This document shows, piece after piece, positions 27,095-35,105 of a stretch of DNA of 64,000 nt (the stretch's first letter is position 1; every line of letters begins with the position of its first letter). Source of the DNA: Pelagisphaera sp964404745 (lineage in GTDB: Bacteria; Verrucomicrobiota; Verrucomicrobiia; Opitutales; Opitutaceae); assembly GCA_964404745.1 (NCBI GenBank), contig CAYOLG010000002.1:105314-169313 (forward strand), written 5' to 3'. The position numbers and the translations under genes are program-made. The notes under the pieces were generated by a model, which saw only the letters and a list, made by a program, of their open reading frames with translations, ran no database searches and had not been told where the DNA came from.

Positions 27095-27159
27095 TGCCGC
27101 CATCGTCACATCTCGACGTGTGTGCAATTAGAATCTAAAGCTAACAACAGGAGCAAGAA

Positions 27160-27489
27160 ATGTGGTTTGAGATAGCTATTGTCGCCAGTATCTTCGCCGT
27201 GGGAAATATTCTATTTGGCCTTTTCGAGGAAGGCGCGCCCAAGTGGAGGCGGGTCGCGAAATTCTTTCTTCTTACAGGTCTCGCCGTTTTGATTTCGGCA
27301 AACGCAGGGAGGACTTGGTTTTTTGTATTTCTCGGGGCCCTACTAACGTTTGCCTCGGTCATTCACTTGTGGTGGCTGCCCAAAAATGGGATCAATGGTT
27401 TGACGGGCGAGCCCAAGGAAAAGTACTACGAATTGAGAGGCTGGAAAAAGGGGCGTTTAATACCATCCGCCAAAAAAATGAGTAAATAG
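27160..27489 (+). CDS. small membrane protein, unknown function
   Basis: 109 residues with about three membrane segments: IAIVASIFAVGNILFGL, VAKFFLLTGLAVLISANA and WFFVFLGALLTFASVIHLW. The tail is basic (RGWKKGRLIPSAKKMSK). AGGAG lies eight bases before ATG 27160, a good ribosome-binding site. The last codons coincide with a copy of repeat family R2. Family not recognised. Confidence 0.7.
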   Translation: MWFEIAIVASIFAVGNILFGLFEEGAPKWRRVAKFFLLTGLAVLISANAGRTWFFVFLGALLTFASVIHLWWLPKNGINGLTGEPKEKYYELRGWKKGRLIPSAKKMSK

Positions 27490-27522
27490 CGGAGCCCGTT
27501 TCGGCCCCGTTGCTAGGGCAAA

Positions 27523-27620
27523 GCGTCTCAGAATTCAAGTTCGCAGCGTTCGCCAATGCCAGACGATGCCGGCGTCGCCAGGCATTGGCAGCCTCGCGTT
27601 GCTTGGATCTGAGAGAGCGC
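27523..27620. repeat. long imperfect palindrome between convergent genes
   Basis: Arms 27523-27560 and 27581-27620 can fold into one long hairpin; the inner stem is GCCAATGCC/GGCATTGGC and an outer part pairs TCTCAGA with TCTGAGA. The terminal GAGAGCGCC (27613-27621) can alternatively pair with GGCGCTCTC (27647-27655), giving two competing hairpins. A copy of R2 (27614-27652) is inside. It sits between the small membrane protein gene and the glnS stop. Integron attC core sites (GTTRRRY/RYYYAAC) were not seen. Confidence 0.65.
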
Positions 27621-27714
27621 CAATTCGATCATTCTTTTTGGCGGATGGCGCTCTCATCCATTTGAAAGTGGGTAGCGTTTCGGAAGAAGTGGCATCAGGC
27701 GCGAATCCCTTTTG

Positions 27715-29388
27715 CTACTGTTTCTGCTTTTTCCCCCAAGAATCGCGCAGGGAAACGGTCTGATTGAAGACGGGGGCGCCCGGTATCGAATCCGAATCTA
27801 CCGCGTAGTAGCCTTTGCGTTCGAATTGAAATCGATCTCCGGCTTCCGCGTTGGCCAATTCAAGCTCGCCGAAGACGCGTATTATCTTCTCCGATTCCGG
27901 ATTGAGGTTAGCGAGAAAGGTTTGGCCTTCCTCGACATCGTCGGGGTTGGGTTTGAGGAAAAGTTGCTCGTAGGCCCGCACTTCCAGCGGCACGTTTTCA
28001 GTCGCGGACACCCAGTGGATGGTGCCTTTGACTTTGCGGCCATCGGGAGTAGAGCCGCCGCGCGATTCCGGATCGAAAGTGACCTGGATTTCAACCACAT
28101 CTCCCGTTTCGTTTTTGGTGTATCCCGTGCAGGTGATGTAGCAAGCGTAGCGGAGCCTAACTTCTCTGCCTGGGCCCAGTCGGAAGAACTTTTTCGGAGG
28201 GTCCTCCATGAAGTCGTCTCGTTCGATGAAGATTTCTTTAGTTAGGGGAACCTTACGATTTCCCATGTCTGGATTTGCTGGGTGGTTAGGTCCATCGTAG
28301 AATTCAGTCTCGTCGTCAGGAAAATTCTCGATAACGACTTTCACGGGATCGAGAACGGCCATGCGGCGCATGGCTTTGTCTTCGAGATCTTTGCGTATGC
28401 AGTATTCGAGAAGGGCGTACTCGTTGACCCGTTCCCGTTTAGCCACGCCAGCTCGATAGCAAAACTCATTGATAGCTTCAGGAGTATATCCGCGTCTCCG
28501 AAAACCTGATACGGTAGGCATTCTAGGGTCGTCCCATCCGCGAACATGCCCTTCCGTGACCAATTGAAGCAATTTGCGTTTGCTAGTGAGAATGTACTCA
28601 ACGTTTAGGCGAGCGAATTCTATCTGTCGTGGTCTGCTGGGTACGGGCAAATTGTCAAGGAACCAGTTGTACAAGGGGCGATGAAACTCGAATTCCAGGG
28701 AACAAAGGCTGTGGGTGATCCCTTCTATGGCGTCGCTTTGCCCGTGGGCGAAATCATAGGATGGATAAATTTTCCACTGATCTCCAGTCCGGTGATGCTC
28801 AGCGTGGAGGATTCGGTAGAGTACCGGATCCCGCATGTTGATATTGGGGTGGGCCATGTCGATCTTCGCTCGAAGCACCCGCTCGCCGTCTTTGAAGGCG
28901 CCGTCTTTCATTTGTTCTAGAAGGCTAAGGCTTTCCTCGATGGGACGATCGCGAAACGGGGAGTTTTTTCCTGGCTCGGTCAAGGTCCCTCGATACTCCC
29001 GGATTTCTTCAGAGGAAAGATCGTCGACATAGGCGAGCCCGTTTTTAACCAAATGTAAGGCCCACTCGTAGAGCTGTCCGAAGTAGTCCGAAGTGAAGTA
29101 GAGCCGGTCTTCGAAATTGGCTCCCAGCCACAAGACATCCTCTTTGATAGCTTCCACGTATTCCGTTTCCTCTTTAGCCGGATTGGTGTCGTCGAACCGC
29201 AGATTGAATACGCCTCCGTAATCTTTAGCGATGCTGTAGGAGACTTGAATGGCGAATGCGTGGCCGATGTGGAGATACCCGTTGGGTTCGGGTGGAAAAC
29301 GCGTTACGATCTTATCGATGGACCCGGAGGCCCGGGATTCGTCGATAATGTCTCGAATGAAATTTGAGGGAGTTTCGTCAGTGGTCAT
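27715..29388 (-). CDS. glnS: glutaminyl-tRNA synthetase
   Basis: 557 residues from ATG 29388, normal for GlnRS, which charges tRNA-Gln. Class I signature: FPPEPNGYLHIGHA (HIGH at about residues 40-43). The KMSKS-like loop reads LTSKRKLLQLV, and VRGWDDPRMPTVSGFRRRGY is specific to GlnRS. The C-terminal beta-barrel anticodon-binding domain includes KGTIHWVSA. An upstream in-frame TTG at 29439 would overlap gltX and is rejected. It follows gltX by 25 bases, so the two are likely cotranscribed. Confidence 0.96.
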   Translation of the reverse strand: MTTDETPSNFIRDIIDESRASGSIDKIVTRFPPEPNGYLHIGHAFAIQVSYSIAKDYGGVFNLRFDDTNPAKEETEYVEAIKEDVLWLGANFEDRLYFTSDYFGQLYEWALHLVKNGLAYVDDLSSEEIREYRGTLTEPGKNSPFRDRPIEESLSLLEQMKDGAFKDGERVLRAKIDMAHPNINMRDPVLYRILHAEHHRTGDQWKIYPSYDFAHGQSDAIEGITHSLCSLEFEFHRPLYNWFLDNLPVPSRPRQIEFARLNVEYILTSKRKLLQLVTEGHVRGWDDPRMPTVSGFRRRGYTPEAINEFCYRAGVAKRERVNEYALLEYCIRKDLEDKAMRRMAVLDPVKVVIENFPDDETEFYDGPNHPANPDMGNRKVPLTKEIFIERDDFMEDPPKKFFRLGPGREVRLRYACYITCTGYTKNETGDVVEIQVTFDPESRGGSTPDGRKVKGTIHWVSATENVPLEVRAYEQLFLKPNPDDVEEGQTFLANLNPESEKIIRVFGELELANAEAGDRFQFERKGYYAVDSDSIPGAPVFNQTVSLRDSWGKKQKQ

Positions 29389-29413
29389 GGATGAAAAGAG
29401 GATATGAATAGCT

Positions 29414-30793
29414 TCAAAGGCTGCCAGCCAGGCGAGCATTGATACGGCGGAGGACCCGCTCTTTGCCGAGCAACTCCAGCATGGGGAGAAAGTCTGGCCC
29501 AGAATTCGTCCCGCTCACGGCGAATCTAACAACTGGATACCAAGCAAAAGGCTTCTCGCCGGCTTCGTCGGAAAGCTGTTGGAAAGCGCCTTCGATGGCC
29601 GGCGCGCTCCACTCATCCAGAGTTTTGAACCGGGGAGCGATTTCCGCGAGCCGGTCTTGGGAGCCTTCCCGGTTCCAGACTTTATTGAGGGCCATTTCGT
29701 TTACAGGAAAATCATCCGTGAAGAAGTAGGCGGAAAAGGCGGGCAGATTCTCGAAGCTATCGATCTTTTCGCGGCACAATTCGAGAGCCGCTCGCAAGTA
29801 GTCGCTATCGGCGGTATCGTTGATCAGATTCGATGAAACTAAGGCCTTGCGAGCCGCCTTTTCGTATGCCTCGATGGGCAGCCTCTTCATATATTCGAAA
29901 TTCAGATGCGACATTTTTTTCTCGTCGAATCGGGCCCCTCCTTTTTGGACGTCTTTTAGATCGAATCGTTCGATAAGCTCCTCGATTCCTAGAATCTCTT
30001 GATCGTCTTTGGGGGACCAGCCGAGAAGGGCGATGAAATTGCGAACAGCATCGGGGAGGAAATTCCGCTCCCGGTATTCGGAAATCAATGCCCCTTTATC
30101 GCGTTTCGACATTTTCCCTTTCCCATCCTTGGGATTTTTAAGGATCATGGGAAGGTGGGCGAACGATGGCGCCTCGGCATTGAGCGCTTTATACAGCTCT
30201 ATATGCTTAGACGTATTCGAGAGATGGTCTTCGCCCCGAATGACGTGGGAAATCTGCATGGCTATATCGTCGACGACGTTCACGAAATGGAAGCTCGGGG
30301 CGCCGTTGGATCGCACCAAAACGAAATCGCGCTCTTCGCGACGCGTCACCTGCCCGCGAATGATGTCGTCGATGACGACTGGCTCGGTTTTGACTTTTTC
30401 AACTTCCTGATCGAGGTACTTATCGAATTCATTATAGCGATCTCCCAGGAGTCGGAAATAGGTGGCTCCATCTTTCTCGTAGGTTCTGCCTTTGTCGGCC
30501 AGCTTTTGCAAATAGGATTGGTAGATGGGATCCCGCTGACTTTGGAAATAGGGACCGAAGGAACCATTCTTTTCGGGCCCTTCGTCCCAATCGATCCCCA
30601 GCCATCGGAGGCCTTCGAGCAATTCATCCAAGGCTTCCTGCGTATTGCGTTCGGCATCGGTATCTTCGATTCTCAGGACGAAGGTCCCTCCGGTTTTTCG
30701 AGCAAAAAGCCAGTTGAATAGGGCTGTCCGCACGGTGCCGATGTGGGTGGAGCCGGTTGGGCTGGGCGCGAATCTGACGCGAACGTTTTCCAT
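29414..30793 (-). CDS. gltX: glutamyl-tRNA synthetase
   Basis: 459 residues from ATG 30793. Signatures: RFAPSPTGSTHIGT with HIGT at about residues 17-20, FVLRIEDTDAERNTQEAL, LGIDWDEGP, and the KMSKR loop (KGKMSKRDKGALISEYRERN). It charges tRNA-Glu. An in-frame start further upstream (30850) is not conserved and is rejected. With glnS present, tRNA-Gln is expected to be charged directly. The stop is 25 bases before the glnS start; the MFS gene lies upstream in the same direction. Confidence 0.96.
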   Translation of the reverse strand: MENVRVRFAPSPTGSTHIGTVRTALFNWLFARKTGGTFVLRIEDTDAERNTQEALDELLEGLRWLGIDWDEGPEKNGSFGPYFQSQRDPIYQSYLQKLADKGRTYEKDGATYFRLLGDRYNEFDKYLDQEVEKVKTEPVVIDDIIRGQVTRREERDFVLVRSNGAPSFHFVNVVDDIAMQISHVIRGEDHLSNTSKHIELYKALNAEAPSFAHLPMILKNPKDGKGKMSKRDKGALISEYRERNFLPDAVRNFIALLGWSPKDDQEILGIEELIERFDLKDVQKGGARFDEKKMSHLNFEYMKRLPIEAYEKAARKALVSSNLINDTADSDYLRAALELCREKIDSFENLPAFSAYFFTDDFPVNEMALNKVWNREGSQDRLAEIAPRFKTLDEWSAPAIEGAFQQLSDEAGEKPFAWYPVVRFAVSGTNSGPDFLPMLELLGKERVLRRINARLAGSL

Positions 30794-30862
30794 AGGCAGC
30801 AACACGTTGCGCGTAAGCGGAGCCGAATCAAGGCATCTCTGAGGCGCCAATTGGATCCATTT

Positions 30863-32086
30863 CTATCGGCGAGCCAATCGGCTGATCGGGTACAGTAAGC
30901 AAATAGAAAGCCCTACCAGCAGCGACCCAAATAAAGCCCATCCTTGGATAGAGAAAAACTGGATCATGTAGAATCCGATGAACGGGGCTACCAGTCCCCG
31001 CATCCCCGCGGTGAAGGTATGGACGGCCATATAGTTTGTCTCCTGACCGACAGGGGCGAACTTGGTGACCCAGAGGCTCCAATTGACATTTCCCCCGGCC
31101 AAGGCGAGGCCGTAGCCAAAGGCCCCAAAATAGATTCCAAGAATCGAGTCGGCGAAGAAGAAGGCGACGATCGCGGCAAGCTGAATACAGCTCGCTAATC
31201 CGCGAACGAGGAAGAAATTGAAGGCGTCGAAAAGGTGTCCCCAGATCGATGTGGCGATAATTCTAGTTATGCTAGGAATGACGATTGCCGCGATCGCGAT
31301 TTGCGTATTGGTAGCTTGTATACTGTATTCATTGCTGGTCATGTACTCGATTTGCAGTGGCATGGTCGTCAGATTGCCGAATCCCAGTATCATCCACATC
31401 CCCAGCATGCATCCGAAAACCTTGTCCTTCCAGGCGATGGAAAGGTGTGCCATTGGATTGCTTTTGGGGCTTGGTTGGAGGATGCGCGAGGGCGTCATGT
31501 AGATACAGGCGCCGGAGAAAAAACAGGCTCCTGCCATGATTTGGAAAAGTATGGGGAAGGCGGAAATATCGCGTTCGAGCAACTGGCCTCCGAACCAGCC
31601 AAAAATGGGGGCTAGGGCGACGCTCAAAGTGATGGCGTAGGACACCCGCTTACCGCGAATCGCCGATGCGTAGTTCGTAGAATAAATGTGAACGAGAAGT
31701 GGCATTTGTTGAGCGAGAACAGCGGCGCCAATCGTGCCCGCTCCGAGAAAAATCCATAATTTGTCAGACCCAGTTGCCGCAACTAGGAACAAGCAGCCCG
31801 CGCAAAGATAGTTGATGCTGCAAATCGAGCTCGTGCGCATTCTCAGGCGGGGATAGTAGAACAGGGCGATAGGGGTAGTGATCAGGCCAACCATAAAAGC
31901 GGCTGGCACGAGGGCTTTGGCGAACGATGATCCGTCGAAGTAGCGGGTGACAACCAGCAAAGCGAAGGTTCGCCAGCCGGCATCGATGAACCCTGCCAGA
32001 CTGCTCCTTATCATATCCCAGCGGAGCGTTCGGCGAGCGATGTCTTCCGCTTCGGAGTCGGTATTTTGTATTGCTGGAGAAATCAT
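30863..32086 (-). CDS. MFS-type membrane transporter
   Basis: 407 residues from ATG 32086 with roughly 11-12 membrane helices, including FAKALVPAAFMVGLITTPIA, IFLGAGTIGAAVLAQQMPLL and VAFFFADSILGIYFGAFGYG. The overall layout is that of a major facilitator; no substrate can be inferred. An N-terminal helix near FIDAGWRTFALLVVTRYF is typical. It lies between a TPR gene and gltX on the minus strand with no clear functional link. A TTG at 32107 is a less likely start. Confidence 0.75.
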   Translation of the reverse strand: MISPAIQNTDSEAEDIARRTLRWDMIRSSLAGFIDAGWRTFALLVVTRYFDGSSFAKALVPAAFMVGLITTPIALFYYPRLRMRTSSICSINYLCAGCLFLVAATGSDKLWIFLGAGTIGAAVLAQQMPLLVHIYSTNYASAIRGKRVSYAITLSVALAPIFGWFGGQLLERDISAFPILFQIMAGACFFSGACIYMTPSRILQPSPKSNPMAHLSIAWKDKVFGCMLGMWMILGFGNLTTMPLQIEYMTSNEYSIQATNTQIAIAAIVIPSITRIIATSIWGHLFDAFNFFLVRGLASCIQLAAIVAFFFADSILGIYFGAFGYGLALAGGNVNWSLWVTKFAPVGQETNYMAVHTFTAGMRGLVAPFIGFYMIQFFSIQGWALFGSLLVGLSICLLYPISRLARR

Positions 32087-32175
32087 TCCTTGAGCTGGGC
32101 GCGGCAAACTGGCGAGATTGCAGCGCTGTCGCTTGAAGCGGGTAGCCGCGCCTTCGACAATGGCAGGGATCGATC

Positions 32176-32544
32176 TTAGGTCGAAGACTTAATTTGCTCG
32201 ACGAGACGGGCGAATTCGGGGAGCTCCCGCAACGCCTTCAAGTCGCGGTCCTTCTCCAGCCAATGAGCGTCTTTGTAGCCGAGCGCGATCGCCTTTTTTA
32301 AAGCGGCTATGGCCTCGCGGGTTTGCCCGGAAAGGGATAGGCTGCATGCGAGGTTATAACGCGTTCTTGGATCGCTGGGCGACAAGCGTACCAGTTTTCG
32401 GTCGATGCGAAGGGCTTGCTGGTCCATGCCATATTTGGCGTAAATTCCGGCTAGGATTTCGAGTGTTTGAGTGTCGCGCGGCAGACGTTTTAGCAGCTTT
32501 TCGAAAAATTTTATATCGTAGGCGTCCTGAGCATCGATCTCCAT
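32176..32544 (-). CDS. TPR-repeat protein
   Basis: 122 residues with about three TPR-like helix pairs: EKLLKRLPRDTQTLEILAGI, LVRLSPSDPRTRYNLACSLS and EAIAALKKAIALGYKDAHWL. It ends with the LKALRELPEFARLVEQI motif found in TPR end-caps. It is probably a soluble protein-interaction module; the partner is unknown. No signal peptide is visible. Confidence 0.75.
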   Translation of the reverse strand: MEIDAQDAYDIKFFEKLLKRLPRDTQTLEILAGIYAKYGMDQQALRIDRKLVRLSPSDPRTRYNLACSLSLSGQTREAIAALKKAIALGYKDAHWLEKDRDLKALRELPEFARLVEQIKSST

Positions 32545-32724
32545 TACCGCTTAGTGTCGCGCAGGGAACTAGGATCATTCAAGTATGGCTTTTTTTGAAG
32601 CTACTCTTTGGGGATCTCCAGGCTTCCCGTTAGTGTCAAATCGACTTAAAAATTAGGGAGATGATCTCGCTCCAGCAGTCTTGCTTTAGTGTCAAGTTAA
32701 CAAAGATACTCTGATCATTAGTCG

Positions 32725-32798
32725 TAGGATGCTCGCCTGCGAGGGATTGTTTCCTCTAAAGTGGAGATTCGTTGATTCGCTCGCAAGCCAGCTTCCTG
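32725..32798 (-). repeat. dispersed repeat family R1, copy C (intergenic region)
   Basis: In the 583-base gap 32545-33127. Read on the minus strand it matches R1: CTTGCGAGCGAATCAACGA, then ACTTTAGAGGAAACAATCCC, then TCGCAGGCGAGCATCCTAC. It is inverted relative to copies A and B. The rest of this gap shows no gene or RNA that I can support; AT-rich stretches near 32880-33090 may include the promoter of the Sel1 gene. Confidence 0.65.
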
Positions 32799-33127
32799 CT
32801 TCGCAAATGAGTTCAGCTGACGCGGATGGCCGACTTTGGTACCGCAAAACGATGCAATCAGTTAGCTAAGCTGGGTCGATGTGGGCGCTCTCTAGGTTCA
32901 TGATAAGGGGTTAGCTCAAAGGGTGAGCGATTCGACCTATTGGATGCCTTAGGAGCCCCTAAGATCCCTTATGCTTCTTGGGCGATTGGGAGCGATTTCT
33001 GCCAAATGCCCCTTGAAGAATCTCTGGGGGAATCCGTTGGAGAAATACGGGTCGTTGATCCGATTTCTAGATCACGGCATCCCCATTTTTGGAAGATGCG
33101 TCCAATAACGATCATACTACTATCAGC

Positions 33128-34546
33128 ATGAATGCACGATTTGGCATTATTCTAATCATCTCCTCATTGTTCGCGGCTGCGGCAGCTGGGCAATCGGAGG
33201 AATCAGTCAAGTCGAAGGGAGGTATCCTTTCGCTTGAGCAAGACACCGCGACCGTTTCACTTGAAGTTGATGGCGGCGTCAAGGAAGGGGATCGCGTACG
33301 TTTCGATCGAATCAACGACGAGGACCAAGTCGAAGTGATTCGGGGCGAAATCATCGAAATCCGGGTAACGGATGCTATCGTTAAGATCGATACTACGAAA
33401 CTGGAGATCGGGCAGAATGCGCGGATTTTTCCCGTCGCTCCCGTTTTGGAAGCCGACATTCTGGCTTCTATTCTCGATGACAAGTTCTCGTTGTCTGATC
33501 CGGTGGATGACGACAAGATCGATCGGAAAGCGGCTTTGGAAGCTTGCCGCGCAGCCCTGACGGAGTTTCCTGAAGAGCAGCGTTTTCATGCTCAGCTGGG
33601 ACGCCTACTCGAAGTCCTAGAAAAACCGGCTAGCGCCATTCTCAGCTATGAGAGAGCTCTGGAACTGGAACCTAGTTACCCAGTTGTTTTGCACAAGCTA
33701 GCGTCTCTGCGATTTTTCGGACCGGAAGAGCTGCGCGATCTGGAAGTTGCTCACGACTTTTATTGCCGAGCTGCTGAGCTGGAATTCGATGCCGCTATGC
33801 CAGTAATCGGTTCGATGAGTCGCGACGCTACGGGAGGTCCCCGCGATTACGAAGCGGCGGTTCACTGGTTCGAGATAGCCGCTGACAAGGGGAATCCTTA
33901 TTCTCAAAACGCCTTGGCTCAGTGCTACGAAAATGCTTGGGGTATCGATCAGGACATCAGCAAGGCCTTGTTATGGTACCGCAGTTCCGCGGAGCTGGAC
34001 CACGCCCCCGCGATGTGGAGCCTAGGACGCGTATTCGCCAAGGGAATTGGTGTTGAGGCGAACGAAGCCACCGCCTTCGACTGGTATGGAAAAGCCGCCA
34101 AGCGCGGGCATCTAGAAGCGACTGTGGCTTTGGCCGACTGCTATTTGGTGGGCCGTGGGATCGAGGCGGATTCCGAAGTCGCTCTCGAGCTTTTCAACAA
34201 AGCGGTTGAAAGAGGAAACTCGGAAGCCATGCGCCGATTGGCGGAAATCTATCTTGCTGGGGAAATCGTGAAGAAAGATTACGATATCGCGGCTTCCTTT
34301 TACCGGAAAGCGGCTAGCAAGTGTGACCCCATTGCCCAATTTAGCCTAGCGTCTATGCTGGAGAAAGGCCGTGGGATCAGCCGCGACAAGGACGAAGCCA
34401 TCGCTTTCTATCAAGATGCCGCTCGTCAGGGCCACAATTCTTCGCAAAAGCGTCTCTTGCAACTGCAAGTAGATTGGGAAGGGCGCCGCTACTTTGCCTA
34501 TAGTAGTTGTGAGGCTGTCCTAGACAGGCAGTCCAAGTTTGTATGA
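33128..34546 (+). CDS. secreted Sel1-repeat (TPR-like) protein
   Basis: 472 residues from ATG 33128 with a signal peptide (FGIILIISSLFAAAAAGQ). The first part (about 25-130) is beta-rich (LEVDGGVKEGDRVRFDRIND; ARIFPVAPVLEADILASIL). A TPR segment is followed by seven or so Sel1 repeats of about 36 residues, such as AVHWFEIAADKGNPYSQNAL and ALLWYRSSAELDHAPAMWSL. It is a periplasmic protein-protein interaction module, possibly involved in cell envelope regulation. An upstream in-frame start would remove the signal from the N-terminus and is rejected. Confidence 0.82.
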   Translation: MNARFGIILIISSLFAAAAAGQSEESVKSKGGILSLEQDTATVSLEVDGGVKEGDRVRFDRINDEDQVEVIRGEIIEIRVTDAIVKIDTTKLEIGQNARIFPVAPVLEADILASILDDKFSLSDPVDDDKIDRKAALEACRAALTEFPEEQRFHAQLGRLLEVLEKPASAILSYERALELEPSYPVVLHKLASLRFFGPEELRDLEVAHDFYCRAAELEFDAAMPVIGSMSRDATGGPRDYEAAVHWFEIAADKGNPYSQNALAQCYENAWGIDQDISKALLWYRSSAELDHAPAMWSLGRVFAKGIGVEANEATAFDWYGKAAKRGHLEATVALADCYLVGRGIEADSEVALELFNKAVERGNSEAMRRLAEIYLAGEIVKKDYDIAASFYRKAASKCDPIAQFSLASMLEKGRGISRDKDEAIAFYQDAARQGHNSSQKRLLQLQVDWEGRRYFAYSSCEAVLDRQSKFV

Positions 34547-34579
34547 GTGTGGCATAGGCTGGCGGTCGCCAGCCAATCG

Positions 34580-35071
34580 CTATTCGATAGCTGCCGATTC
34601 GGAGGCGGGGGCAGCGACTTTCGAGCAAACGCCAGTGGCTTGAAATTCTTGGCAGGAAGCGGTTACTTGGAGGCGTTGGCTAATAGGAGTTAGGCCAAGC
34701 CTGGCGGAAACAGTGCTGCCATACCATTCCATGAAAGGGGCGGGTATTTCGAAAATCTTTTGGCAATCGTTGCAGATCACTTGAGCCTGGTGGCTATCCT
34801 GCTCCTTGTTGGGCATGTAGTACTTCAGGTTGGTCCCAATATCCACTTCCCGGACGAGGCTGCTCTCCACAAGTATGGGCAAGGTGCGATACACCGTCGC
34901 TCTAGACACGGTACGATCAATCAGGCGAGCTTTGTCGAGCAGCTCTTCGGCGGTGAAATGACTCGACTCCTTGAATACGGCTTCGAAGATGGCCATACGT
35001 TGGCCGGTCATTCTCAGATTATGCTTTACCAAATAGGATCGAAATCGGTCTCTGCATTCTTCGATGGTCAC
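34580..35071 (-). CDS. fur: Fur-family transcription regulator with unusual metal ligands
   Basis: 163 residues. The winged-helix DNA-binding domain (RMTGQRMAIFEAVFKESSHF; TVSRATVYRTLPILVESSLV) is typical of Fur/PerR/Zur. The dimer domain keeps CNDC (zinc cysteines) and a C-terminal CQEFQATGVC pair. The histidine-rich site of most Fur proteins (HHDH region) reads SHQAQ here, so metal sensing may differ. It begins with GTG 35071. It is divergent from priA with only 34 bases between the starts, where a direct repeat may be an operator. Confidence 0.82.
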   Translation of the reverse strand: MTIEECRDRFRSYLVKHNLRMTGQRMAIFEAVFKESSHFTAEELLDKARLIDRTVSRATVYRTLPILVESSLVREVDIGTNLKYYMPNKEQDSHQAQVICNDCQKIFEIPAPFMEWYGSTVSARLGLTPISQRLQVTASCQEFQATGVCSKVAAPASESAAIE

Positions 35072-35079
35072 TCCTGCAG

Positions 35080-35098
35080 TCTCAATACGATCTCAATA
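35080..35098. promoter_or_regulatory. candidate operator in the fur-priA intergenic gap
   Basis: A direct repeat TCTCAATA (35080-35087 and 35091-35098), spaced by 11 bases, fills the 34-base divergent gap. On the minus strand it reads TATTGAGA twice. This could be an autoregulatory site of the Fur-family protein; Fur-box identity is only inferred. Confidence 0.4.
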
Positions 35099-35105
35099 AC
35101 TGTCA

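Noticed and set aside
27523..27620. Integron attC site next to the integrase relic
   Set aside because: The palindrome lacks the RYYYAAC/GTTRRRY core sites at its ends.
29999..30721. Long plus-strand open frame over gltX
   Set aside because: It is antisense to a conserved synthetase and has no family features of its own.
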